Positions 43,658 through 52,445 of a DNA stretch of 64,000 bases are shown piece after piece. This stretch comes from JAAURB01 sp049649525 (GTDB lineage Bacteria > Cyanobacteriota > Cyanobacteriia > Cyanobacteriales > Microcoleaceae), in the NCBI GenBank assembly GCA_049649525.1, contig JBARZE010000050.1, positions 1 through 64,000 on the forward strand. Direction: 5' to 3'. Within the stretch, counting starts at the first letter, position 1, and each line of letters begins with the position of its first letter. The notes below the pieces were generated by a model. The model was not told the DNA's origin. It worked only from the letters and a program-made list of their open reading frames with translations, and did not search any database. A program made the position numbers and the translations under genes.

Positions 43658-43957
43658 ATGTCTGATTTAAAATCACAATTAACAGAAAATTTAGATGAAG
43701 CGATTTGGGAATGGTTGATTCCCCATCATGAAAAAGATAAAGTCGTACTGGTGACTCAACAGTTAGATTTACTTGATGTCGGCGTTGCGATCGCCTCAGA
43801 TAATGTGGCTTCGGTGCAACAATGGATGAGCGATATGTGGGTCTATAAACCTTCTGAAGAACAAGTGAGCGCTTGGAATAACAACCGTAGCAAACGATTT
43901 AATGCATTGATTGTACAGCCGTTTGTCTTAGTCCAAGAAATCGCCGATCAATCTTGA
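43658..43957 (+). CDS. DUF2288 family protein
   Basis: The 99-residue protein has the family pattern with W-E-W-L-I-P-H, VVLVTQQLDLLDVGVAIASD and a C-terminal ALIVQPFVLVQ. The function is unknown. Such small proteins occur in cyanobacteria and proteobacteria. Its 3' end overlaps that of the convergent gene at 43948-44322 by 10 bases. Confidence 0.75.
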   Translation: MSDLKSQLTENLDEAIWEWLIPHHEKDKVVLVTQQLDLLDVGVAIASDNVASVQQWMSDMWVYKPSEEQVSAWNNNRSKRFNALIVQPFVLVQEIADQS

Positions 43958-44322
43958 ATCACTTCTAACTCACAAGCCGCCGCCACTTGTTGTGCCAAAC
44001 TGCGATATTGGGGTGGGGGTTGAGGGGTGTTAATCTCTAGCTCAAAGGCTTCTACAACTCGCTCTACCAGCTTAGAACGCCATTGAGATTCAATTTCGTA
44101 ATCTGAGGCTAAACTGCCCTCAGAAAGCGCTTCCATCAGCTTATTCAGGATTTGATACTGTCCCACTAATCTCGCCGCCCGTGCTACATCTCCAGAATCA
44201 ATATCGAGGGCATCAAGTTCCCGCGCCAGACGATACCATTCTGTTTCAATCAGCTGATTCAACACAGCCCCAGCGCGAGCATACCGCTGTTGATTCCGCA
44301 CTTGGTAATTATCACCGTTCAT
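43948..44322 (-). CDS. Conserved hypothetical protein
   Basis: The 124-residue protein is charged and helical (VLNQLIETEWYRLARELDAL). It has no signal peptide or membrane segment, and no family is recognised. The last 10 bases overlap the end of the DUF2288 gene on the other strand, an unusual convergent overlap that would let the two transcripts pair. The frame uses typical codons. Confidence 0.65.
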   Translation of the reverse strand: MNGDNYQVRNQQRYARAGAVLNQLIETEWYRLARELDALDIDSGDVARAARLVGQYQILNKLMEALSEGSLASDYEIESQWRSKLVERVVEAFELEINTPQPPPQYRSLAQQVAAACELEVIQD

Positions 44323-44472
44323 GGCCGATCGCCTCCCGTATGCTGACTATACTACGATTTAACAACTTTGTATCAGGTTAGCTTAAGTTTTCGATTGATT
44401 TTAGGTGGGCTGGGTCAAACTACATTAAATAATCAGGTTAAACTAAATCAATATTGTTTGGAGCCGCTGGTT

Positions 44473-46539
44473 GTGTCTAATTTAAGTTCTGTTTTCAACT
44501 ATCCGAAAACCCATCAATGCGATCAAGTTGATGAGTATCATGGTATTCAAGTCCCCGATCCTTATCGATGGTTAGAAGATCCTGATGGTGAAGAAACTAA
44601 AAGCTGGGTAGAAGCGCAAAATAAAGTCACATTTGGCTATTTAGAAACTTTGTCTGCGCGAGATAAAATTAAACAGCGTTTAACACAACTTTGGAACTAT
44701 GAAAAATACGGTACGCCTTTTAAGCAAGGAAATCGTTATTTCTACTTTAAAAATGATGGTTTACAGAACCAAAGTGTATTGTATGTGTTAGATTCACTTG
44801 ATGCTGAACCGGAAGTTTTAATTGACCCTAATACGCTTTCTGAAGATGGAACTATTGCTTTAAGTAATATCTCCATTAGTGAAGATGGAAATTTAATGGC
44901 ATATGGCTTATCCATCTCTGGTTCAGATTGGCAAGAATGGAAAGTTCGGGATATTAAAACTAAAAAAGATCTCGAAGATCACTTAAAATGGATTAAATTT
45001 TCTGGGGCATCTTGGACTCACGATCATCAAGGCTTTTTTTATAGTCGCTATGACGAACCGAATGAAAAGACAAAGTTAGAAGATGCTAATTATTACCAAA
45101 AACTATATTATCATCGCTTAGGAACTCCTCAATCAGAAGATCAGTTAATTTACGAACGTCCCGATCAAAAAGAATGGGGATTTGGTGGATATGTAACAGA
45201 AGATGGTAAATATTTGATAATTTCTGTTTGGCGAGGAACTGATCCCAGAAATTTAATTTTTTACCAGGATTTAACTCGTCCGGATGCTGAGGTGGTTGAA
45301 TTAATTAATGAGTTTAAATCTGAGTATGATTTTATTGATTATGAAGGATCTAAATTTTGGTTTCAGACGGATTTAGAAGCACCAAAAAGTCGTGTAATTG
45401 CGATTGATATTGAAACTAAAGAACAGACAGAAATTATCCCCGAAGCAGAAGAAACCTTGCGGGGAATTGGTTTACTGAATAACCAGTTTGTTGCTTCTTA
45501 TTTAAAGGATGCTTACACTCAAATCAAAATCTTTAACTTAGATGGATCGTTTGTTAAAGAAGTTGAATTACCGGGTATTGGTTCTGCTGGAGGGTTTAGT
45601 GGGAAACGGGAAGATACAGAAACATTTTACAGTTATACCAGTTTTACCACACCGAGTAATATTTATCGTTACAACATGGAAACGGGAGAAAGTACTTTAT
45701 ATCGTCAAGCAGAAGTCGATTTTAATTCAGAAGATTTTGAAGTTAAACAGGTTTTTTATAGTAGTAAAGATGGTACACAAATCCCCATGTTTATTACCCA
45801 TAAAAAAGGTTTAAAACTAGATGGTAATAATCCAACGATTTTATATGGTTATGGTGGTTTTGGTATTTCTTTAACTCCTAGTTTTTCCATTAGTCGAATT
45901 GTCTGGTTAGAAATGGGAGGTGTTTATGCAATTCCTAATTTACGTGGCGGCGGAGAATATGGGGAAGAATGGCATCAAGCGGGAACAAAACTGAATAAAC
46001 AAAATGTGTTTGATGACTTTATTTCAGCCGCAGAATGGCTAATCGAAAATAAGTATACAACTTCTGCTAAATTAGCGATTTCTGGGGGCAGTAATGGCGG
46101 TTTATTAGTGGGGGCTTGCATGATACAACGTCCAGATTTATTCGGGGCAGCTTTACCCGCTGTCGGGGTGATGGATATGTTACGATTTCATAAATTTACC
46201 ATTGGTTGGGCTTGGTGTTCTGACTATGGTTCACCTGATGATCCGGCAGAATTTAAGGCATTATATGCTTATTCTCCTCTGCATAATTTGAAGCCAGGGA
46301 CTCAATATCCGGCTACTTTAATTTCAACAGCAGATCATGATGATCGAGTGGTTCCGGCCCATAGTTTTAAGTTTGCAGCGGCTTTACAGCAAGCCCATTC
46401 GGGAGATAATCCTGTGTTAATTCGAGTCGAAACAAAAGCCGGACATGGGGCTGGAAAACCTACACAAAAAATCATTGAAGAATTAGCAGATAATTTTACT
46501 TTTCTCTTGGATGTTTTGGATTTTTCCTTAACTGAATAA
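44473..46539 (+). CDS. Prolyl oligopeptidase (S9 family)
   Basis: The 688-residue enzyme cuts peptides after proline. An N-terminal beta-propeller (YRWLEDPDGEETKSWV at about 35-50) is followed by the alpha/beta-hydrolase domain. The nucleophile Ser lies in GGSNGGLL, the Asp in STADHDDRVV, and the His in KAGHGAGK near the end. The GTG at 44473 is preferred because homologous sequence begins there; a TTG at 44368 would add 35 unlike residues. It is likely cytosolic, since there is no signal peptide. Confidence 0.9.
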   Translation: MSNLSSVFNYPKTHQCDQVDEYHGIQVPDPYRWLEDPDGEETKSWVEAQNKVTFGYLETLSARDKIKQRLTQLWNYEKYGTPFKQGNRYFYFKNDGLQNQSVLYVLDSLDAEPEVLIDPNTLSEDGTIALSNISISEDGNLMAYGLSISGSDWQEWKVRDIKTKKDLEDHLKWIKFSGASWTHDHQGFFYSRYDEPNEKTKLEDANYYQKLYYHRLGTPQSEDQLIYERPDQKEWGFGGYVTEDGKYLIISVWRGTDPRNLIFYQDLTRPDAEVVELINEFKSEYDFIDYEGSKFWFQTDLEAPKSRVIAIDIETKEQTEIIPEAEETLRGIGLLNNQFVASYLKDAYTQIKIFNLDGSFVKEVELPGIGSAGGFSGKREDTETFYSYTSFTTPSNIYRYNMETGESTLYRQAEVDFNSEDFEVKQVFYSSKDGTQIPMFITHKKGLKLDGNNPTILYGYGGFGISLTPSFSISRIVWLEMGGVYAIPNLRGGGEYGEEWHQAGTKLNKQNVFDDFISAAEWLIENKYTTSAKLAISGGSNGGLLVGACMIQRPDLFGAALPAVGVMDMLRFHKFTIGWAWCSDYGSPDDPAEFKALYAYSPLHNLKPGTQYPATLISTADHDDRVVPAHSFKFAAALQQAHSGDNPVLIRVETKAGHGAGKPTQKIIEELADNFTFLLDVLDFSLTE

Positions 46540-46548
46540 TCTGGATAA

Positions 46549-46579
46549 TGGTAGGGTATATTATTAATATGTCCTACCA
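46549..46579. terminator. Near-perfect hairpin between convergent genes
   Basis: TGGTAGG (46549-46555) pairs with CCTACCA (46573-46579). Two wobble pairs and an ATATTA/TAATAT inner stem close to a single-base loop. It lies between the stops of the prolyl oligopeptidase and methyltransferase genes, in the position of a bidirectional terminator, without a clear U-tract. Confidence 0.4.
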
Positions 46580-46590
46580 CTATAGCAGGG

Positions 46591-47394
46591 CTATTTAACC
46601 TGACAAAGATAATAAAGCCATAGATCGTGATTTAAACAGGAATCAAATTGATCCACTATTTTGAGTCCACTCTTCCAGGAATAAATCTCTATATGATTAA
46701 AGTAAGGTTCTAATTGCTTAATTTGTGCTTCGGGTCGAATATAATAAGTTTGCAGGCGAAAGTTATGTGATTCATCTCTTAGTACAATGTAATCAGCCGT
46801 TTGTAACTGTTTACGAGTCACTGAAGTATTAAATAGCTTCAGAATACCCAACATAATTAAATTAACGTAAGTTTTGAATACATTAACACTAATCTGGGCT
46901 TTATAATTAAAATTGATCGCCATACTCTGCAAATTATGACTAGAAAAGAAAACATAACAGCCAGATTTCCCTACTCTCTGAATTTCTTGTAGGATTTGTA
47001 ATCTCTCATCATGAGAAACATAATCAATCCCATTAAAGCTAAATAAAATAAAGTCAAAATAATTATCTGAAAACTGACTCATATTTCTAGCATCACCCAC
47101 TTCTAGAGAGAAAGACGGAGAAGTATTCATAAACTTTTGCTGACACACTTCAATCATTTCAGCAGAATAATCTATACCGATATATTCTTTAACCAAAGGC
47201 GCAAAATATTGAGTTGTTCGTCCTCCCCCTACTCCCATATCCAACATTTTAAAAGTAGATAGCTGCTCTTTTAAAAGATTAATAATACTTTGTTCAGCGG
47301 GTTGAAGCTGAGTTAAAAATTGATAGTAACTGACAATATTATTATTTTGATAAACTCTTCTATTTTTGTCAATTTCCTGCTGCTCATTTTTCAT
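46591..47394 (-). CDS. SAM-dependent methyltransferase
   Basis: The 267-residue protein has the class I methyltransferase fold. Motif I is MLDMGVGGGRTT (near 50) and the post-I acidic residue lies in YIGIDYSAEMIE. A GDARNM segment precedes motif III-like FDFILFSFNGIDYV. The substrate is unknown. No carrier or pathway gene is adjacent, so a role cannot be inferred from context. Confidence 0.8.
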   Translation of the reverse strand: MKNEQQEIDKNRRVYQNNNIVSYYQFLTQLQPAEQSIINLLKEQLSTFKMLDMGVGGGRTTQYFAPLVKEYIGIDYSAEMIEVCQQKFMNTSPSFSLEVGDARNMSQFSDNYFDFILFSFNGIDYVSHDERLQILQEIQRVGKSGCYVFFSSHNLQSMAINFNYKAQISVNVFKTYVNLIMLGILKLFNTSVTRKQLQTADYIVLRDESHNFRLQTYYIRPEAQIKQLEPYFNHIEIYSWKSGLKIVDQFDSCLNHDLWLYYLCQVK

Positions 47395-47635
47395 GTTTAA
47401 TTAAAATATAATAGCGACTACATCATCAAAATGAACTATATAATTTCGGACAATACCTACTTTCATACTAAAAATTATTTGAAACAACTTAAAACGATAA
47501 GATTTAAAAGATACTTTTAAAATAACTTTATTACTTAATATCCGTCTAATTCTTTATCATGATTAGAAACCACAGTCACTTGATTTGCGTTACAATTTGT
47601 AAAATTAGTTGAATATTCTCAAGATACAACAAAAG

Positions 47636-48418
47636 ATGAAAACTGCATTAGTCACTGGTGCCTCCTCTGGAATTGGTAAAACCTTTGCTGAAGAATTAGC
47701 AACTCGCAACACCAACTTAGTGATTGTGGCACGTTCTCAAGATAAACTGGATCAACTCGCAACTCAACTGCAACAGCAGCATAATATCAAAGTTGAAGTC
47801 ATTGTCCAAGACCTGACGGAACCCAACGCGACGCAAACAGTATTCGATCAAATCATCCAAAAAGGTATTATCATTGATTTACTGATTAATAATGCTGGAT
47901 TTGGAGATTATGGGGCATTTGTTGAACGTCCCCTAGAAAAACAAGTTAAAATGATTCAACTCAATAATATCGCCTTAGTTGAACTGACTCACTTATTCTT
48001 ACCCGGAATGAAACAACGAGGTAGTGGTGGTATTATTAATGTTTCCTCTATTGCTGCATTTCAACCTTTGCCCTATCTCTCAATTTATGCGGCCACAAAA
48101 GCATTTGTTCTCAGTTTTACAGAAGCAATTTGGGCAGAAAATAAAGGGTCTGGTATTAATATTACGGCGCTTTGTCCGGGGCCAACAGAATCTCAATTCT
48201 TTGAAAGAGCGGAATTTCCTAATACTTTAAAGGGATCTAGCAGTAGTTTTGCATCGGCAGAAGATGTGGTGCGAGATGCTTTGAAAGGCTTAGAAAAAAA
48301 TCAATCTCATGTTGTTACGGGCGGTTTTGCGAACCAACTAATTGTGAGTTTGCCGCGTTTGTTTCCTCGTGAAACCATTGTGGGTTTAGTTGAAAAGCAA
48401 TTCCGCAAAGGTCAGTAA
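47636..48418 (+). CDS. Short-chain dehydrogenase/reductase
   Basis: The 260-residue NAD(P)-dependent oxidoreductase has the TGASSGIG cofactor motif (about 7-14), NNAGFG and the catalytic Ser/Tyr/Lys set (NVSSIAAF, YAATK). The ATG at 47636 is preferred over a TTG at 47609. The substrate is not predictable. It could be a reductase in lipid or secondary metabolism, as the lipid-like insertion near the C-terminus is common in the family. Confidence 0.88.
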   Translation: MKTALVTGASSGIGKTFAEELATRNTNLVIVARSQDKLDQLATQLQQQHNIKVEVIVQDLTEPNATQTVFDQIIQKGIIIDLLINNAGFGDYGAFVERPLEKQVKMIQLNNIALVELTHLFLPGMKQRGSGGIINVSSIAAFQPLPYLSIYAATKAFVLSFTEAIWAENKGSGINITALCPGPTESQFFERAEFPNTLKGSSSSFASAEDVVRDALKGLEKNQSHVVTGGFANQLIVSLPRLFPRETIVGLVEKQFRKGQ

Positions 48419-48597
48419 TGAGATGGGGGGTTGGCGGTGATGCAGAGGATAGGTCAAGGGAGAGTGTTGACGACTGCCTACAATGATAAGTAACGAATAA
48501 CAAATCAGCATTCACTATGATTACGCTTTGATGCAACAATAGAAACAGTCCTTCATAGCAGAATTGGGGGATGTTGTATTATTGATGTGATTTTTAG

Positions 48598-49065
48598 ATG
48601 ATGAAACGTTATCGTTCTATATTGGCTTGTCTTCTAGCATTAGTGGCTGTATTTGTTGTCAGTTGTGGTAGCGCAGAAGTGGCCGCCCCTCCAACTTACA
48701 GCACTACTCAATTGCAGCAGATTCAAAAGTATAATACTAATATTCTGGCGTTGCGCGATCGCATGACTACCGAACTACAAACCAGTATTGCAAAGAGCCA
48801 GTGGATCGAAGTTGATAACTTTGTTCATGGGCCGTTAGGGACAATGTTGCGGGAAATGAATTATCTTGTCCGCAACCTCCTTCCTGATGAACAACCTCCC
48901 GCCCGTAAGTTAGCAAAAGAATTGTTTAATGACTTAGTTAAAGTCGGTGAAGCAGCCGAAGTGGCAGATAAACGGCTAGCACAAACAAGTTATCAGCAAG
49001 CTTTACAAGATTTGGATAGTTTCCTAGAGTTAGTGCCTTCATTAGACCAAGCCGCTAGTTCTTAA
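48598..49065 (+). CDS. psbQ: Photosystem II extrinsic lipoprotein PsbQ
   Basis: CyanoQ stabilises the oxygen-evolving complex on the lumen side of photosystem II. The 155-residue precursor has a signal peptide with lipobox VVSC (Cys23). A four-helix-bundle segment follows, with TTQLQQIQKYN, FVHGPLGTMLREMNYL and a C-terminal LQDLDSFLELVP. The length fits the family. An ATG at 48601 would drop one residue. Confidence 0.85.
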   Translation: MMKRYRSILACLLALVAVFVVSCGSAEVAAPPTYSTTQLQQIQKYNTNILALRDRMTTELQTSIAKSQWIEVDNFVHGPLGTMLREMNYLVRNLLPDEQPPARKLAKELFNDLVKVGEAAEVADKRLAQTSYQQALQDLDSFLELVPSLDQAASS

Positions 49066-49275
49066 AATTTGATTCAAATGAGTGAGTTTGAGATTTAAAG
49101 TTTAAGGTAAATTCTTACTAAATTTTTAATCTTGAACTCTCTTTTTTTATCACTTTAAAAAATAACTTGAAAATCTGGTATTTGGCTAGAATAATAGTAA
49201 AACAATATCTTATATATAGTCAACATTTTATAATTCTTCCGATTACTTTCTCAGTCCTAAAATATTACTAAATTT

Positions 49276-50373
49276 ATGAGTCGTGTAACAGTAATTGGCT
49301 GCGGTATTGTAGGGGCAATGATTGCTTATGAACTGAGCAAAAAGCCTAATTTAACGATAACGGTTTTTGATCAAAATCCTCCAGCTAAAGGCTCTACAGG
49401 AGCGGCTTTGGGAGTATTAATGAGTGTGATTAGTCATAAAGTTAAAGGTAGAGGTTGGCGGTTGCGATCGCAAACGATGCAACGTTATGAAACACTAATT
49501 CCAGAGTTAGAACAAATAATAAATCGTCAAATTCCTTATAACCGTAAAGGGATTTTAATGCTCTGTTTTGCGGGAGAAGATTTAAGCCGTTGGCAAAAAT
49601 TAATTCAGATTCGTCAAACACAAGGATTACAATTACAGTTACTTAATCTAACAGAAATTCAGACGAATTATCCTCAAGTCAATTGCGAGAATGTGATGGC
49701 TGCCGTTTATTCTCCTCAAGATCGACAAGTTGATCCGACAGCTTTAACTTTTGCTTTAATTGATGCGGCAAAAATCAATGGTGTAAAGTTTAATTTTAAC
49801 ACAACTGTTCAATCCTTAAAAACCTTGACTAATTCTGAAAATCAGCAAATTTGTCAGGCGATAGAAACAACTGATACGGAAGTGAATACAGATTGGGTTG
49901 TGGTTGCAGCGGGACTCGGAAGCACTCCATTATTACCCACAACAATAGAACAAAATCAATTGAAGATTAAGCCCGTTTTAGGACAAGCATTGCGAATTAA
50001 ACTGAATCAATCTTTAGGTGAAACTCAACCGATTATTACAGGAAATGATGTGCATATTGTTCCCTTAGAAAATAACGAATATTGGATTGGTGCAACGGTA
50101 GAATTTCCGGAAAATGAGGATAAAATTATACCGGATTCATTGCAATTAGAGACGGTTTTAGAACAAGCTATTACAATTTGTCCGCAATTATCTCAAGGTG
50201 AAATTATCAAAAAATGGTCAGGTTTACGTCCGCGTCCGGATGGACAACCCGCCCCTATTATTCGTCAATTACCGGGTTATCAAAATATATTACTGGCTAC
50301 AGGACATTATCGTAATGGCGTTTTACTCGCCCCCGTAACCGCTCAAGAAATCTGCCAAATGATTCAATCATGA
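49276..50373 (+). CDS. FAD-dependent oxidoreductase (DAO/ThiO-like)
   Basis: The 365-residue flavoprotein has the N-terminal FAD motif VIGCGIVGAMIAYEL and an RPxPDG segment near the end (GLRPRPDGQPAPI). It belongs to the amine/D-amino-acid oxidase superfamily (glycine oxidase-like). Its substrate is unknown, and a role in thiamine synthesis cannot be assumed because no thi genes are near. Its stop lies 62 bases before the end of the proX pseudogene on the other strand. Confidence 0.8.
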   Translation: MSRVTVIGCGIVGAMIAYELSKKPNLTITVFDQNPPAKGSTGAALGVLMSVISHKVKGRGWRLRSQTMQRYETLIPELEQIINRQIPYNRKGILMLCFAGEDLSRWQKLIQIRQTQGLQLQLLNLTEIQTNYPQVNCENVMAAVYSPQDRQVDPTALTFALIDAAKINGVKFNFNTTVQSLKTLTNSENQQICQAIETTDTEVNTDWVVVAAGLGSTPLLPTTIEQNQLKIKPVLGQALRIKLNQSLGETQPIITGNDVHIVPLENNEYWIGATVEFPENEDKIIPDSLQLETVLEQAITICPQLSQGEIIKKWSGLRPRPDGQPAPIIRQLPGYQNILLATGHYRNGVLLAPVTAQEICQMIQS

Positions 50374-50435
50374 TCGGGTTTATCATTGACACATTTATTA
50401 CCCACCTTAACTCTATAATGATTCAAAATAATTAT

Positions 50436-51509
50436 TTAAAGTGTAACTTCTCGCGCTATCTCAATCCAACTGTTAAATTGTTGTTGATGATTTTCTACCC
50501 ATTCTTCAGCATGGCGGCGAATCTCTTCGGGAGTATTTTCACCAGATTTAATTCGCTGATTTTGAGCATTAATATCTGCAATAGGAATCTGAATCACTTC
50601 AAATAAGCGTTGAGCAGCCGGATTTGCATCAATAAACTGTTGATTTGCTAAAATTTGAATTTTATCCACAGCAAACCCTAAATTTTTACCATTACTTGAA
50701 GTTTGCTGATTTGTTATTTCACTTTGCTCTGCTGGTAAATCAGTAAACGGAACTTCTAACCAAATAATATCTTCACCTGGTTTTAATTCAACACCCAGCC
50801 AATAGGGTGTCCAAGTATAATATAAAACAGGCTTTCCTTGACGATAACGCGCCACTGTATTGGCAATTAAAGCTTCATAACTGCCTTGATCGTATTCGAC
50901 TGTATCTTGCAATTGATACACCTTTAAACGATGCTCAACCACAGCCTCACAACCCTAACCGGGATTACATCCTGTTAAATTTGCTTTGCCATCATTATCT
51001 GTATCAAATAACTTAGCAATTTCAGGATTTTTTCATTGTTCTAAACTTGTAATATTATAAGATTCCGCTGTTTTTTTATCAATTTGATAGCCTTGCAATA
51101 CATCCGGAACTTTAGTTCCAACTCGTTCTAATTTGTCTTCCCCGCCGCTGCGTTGAACAAAATCTTCAAATAAAATTTGCCAATAACCCGAGAAATAATC
51201 TAAATCTCCTTGACTAATGGCGGTATGAATTAAGGGGGGTTCTAATTGCTTCAATTCAGCGGTTTGATATCCGAGTTCCGACAAAGCTAAACTAACAATT
51301 TATTCTACAAATCTTCCCTCCTGACCAATATAAGCCGCCTATACTTTTATTCCTTGACCCGGAAGTTCAGCGTTAATCGGATAGACCGGAATTTAAGATT
51401 GAGATTGACAGCTATTTAATCCGATTAAACAACTGATGAAAATTGATACAACGGTTAACTGCTTGAAGAATGATATTGATTGCAGCGAGAAAAATTTAGA
51501 GCCAGACAT
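50436..51509 (-). pseudogene. Decayed ProX-like osmolyte-binding lipoprotein, five in-frame stops
   Basis: One continuous frame of 358 codons starts at ATG 51509, with a signal peptide and lipobox-like LNSCQSQS. It ends at 50436, matching the intact paralogue at 26620-27657 along its length (for example LQGYQIDKKTA, NDGKANLTGC, LYYTWTPYW). It is interrupted by five nonsense codons with no frameshift: TAA 51393-51395, TAG 51339-51341, TAA 51300-51302, TGA 51033-51035 and TAG 50955-50957. The last replaces the Trp of the CNPGWGCE motif. The remaining codons stay highly protein-like, so decay is recent. The alternative is use of the stops as sense codons, which nothing else in this window supports. 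Confidence 0.85.
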
Positions 51510-51739
51510 TCAGATTAGCCCGAGAACTTAGTTATATATTTTACAGCTTAAAGGTCAATCTATTCAAGCTTTTTTCTATTAATCCGGACATTTTAAACTT
51601 TTTATTCTGTCACCGAAATGAGTGACATCTGAACAAGTGACTGCACAATCTCTAGTCGTTGCGAATACATTAGGAATATGAACGAATCAAGGGTGATAAC
51701 AACACCGGATTCAAATATTTATTAACTCAGGAGAAAACC

Positions 51740-52345
51740 ATGACAAGCTTGGCAAATACCACAACCAATAAGACTGCTGAAACTGTAAAAAATAATGTAC
51801 CTGTTGCTGCATCAATTGAATCTTCAACATCCGTTCAAACCCAAGCGCAATTCAGCACAATTGAACTACCTATCTTAAAAATTGGTGTGGCTGGTGAAGC
51901 CGTTCGCTTCCTGCAACAACGGTTAATTGCTTATGGCTATCGGATTCAATTTACAGGACAATTTGGCCCTCAAATTGATGAAGCCGTTAAAGACTTTCAA
52001 TATCGCTATGGTGGCTTATTAATTGATGGAGTTGTAGGTCCGAAAACCTGGCAGGCATTATGTGGCTATGCCTTCCCTCTAGGACGCTTTTTCTATGCTC
52101 ACCATATTCCCACTCGTTATGCTTATGATATTCATATGCCTGCATTGTGGGAAGGGGACACAGGAAACGCAGTAGAATGTCTACAATTGCGTCTACAGTA
52201 TTTCGGTCATCGACTCATTGCTGATGGTGTTTTTGGTTCTCGAACTCGCGCTGCTGTTGAAGAATTTGAGCGGAATGCAGGCTTAGAAGTTGATGGTATT
52301 GTGGGTCGTAATACCTGGCGTAAACTAGGACAAGAAACTTTGTAA
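51740..52345 (+). CDS. Protein with two peptidoglycan-binding domains
   Basis: The 201-residue protein has two PG_binding_1 domains (about 50-110 and 135-200). Each has the pattern LQQRLxxxGY…G.FG…VKDFQ / VEEFE. Between them lies a Tyr/His-rich insert (YAHHIPTRYAYDIHM). The N-terminal ~45 residues are Thr/Asn-rich without a clear signal peptide, so it may be exported by an unusual route or act as a cytosolic module. An AGGAGAA ribosome-binding site precedes the ATG. A strong terminator follows. Confidence 0.85.
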   Translation: MTSLANTTTNKTAETVKNNVPVAASIESSTSVQTQAQFSTIELPILKIGVAGEAVRFLQQRLIAYGYRIQFTGQFGPQIDEAVKDFQYRYGGLLIDGVVGPKTWQALCGYAFPLGRFFYAHHIPTRYAYDIHMPALWEGDTGNAVECLQLRLQYFGHRLIADGVFGSRTRAAVEEFERNAGLEVDGIVGRNTWRKLGQETL

Positions 52346-52356
52346 TTGATTCATTG

Positions 52357-52406
52357 TCATTAGTTATTGATTGTTCAAGATGTTCGGAATGGTCAATAAC
52401 TAATGA
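52357..52406 (+). terminator. Terminator of the peptidoglycan-binding protein gene
   Basis: TCATTAGTTATTGA (52357-52370) and TCAATAACTAATGA (52393-52406) form a perfect 14-base stem around a 22-base loop, followed after a few bases by CTTTTTG. It begins 12 bases after the stop at 52345 on the plus strand. Confidence 0.6.
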
Positions 52407-52445
52407 TTCACTTTTTGACACTGATTAAAATAGAATATTCTCTAA

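Noticed and set aside
50436..51509. Alternative genetic code or selenoprotein-like use of TGA in the second proX copy
   Set aside because: Three different stop codons are used and all other genes end normally at stops, so simple decay is far likelier.
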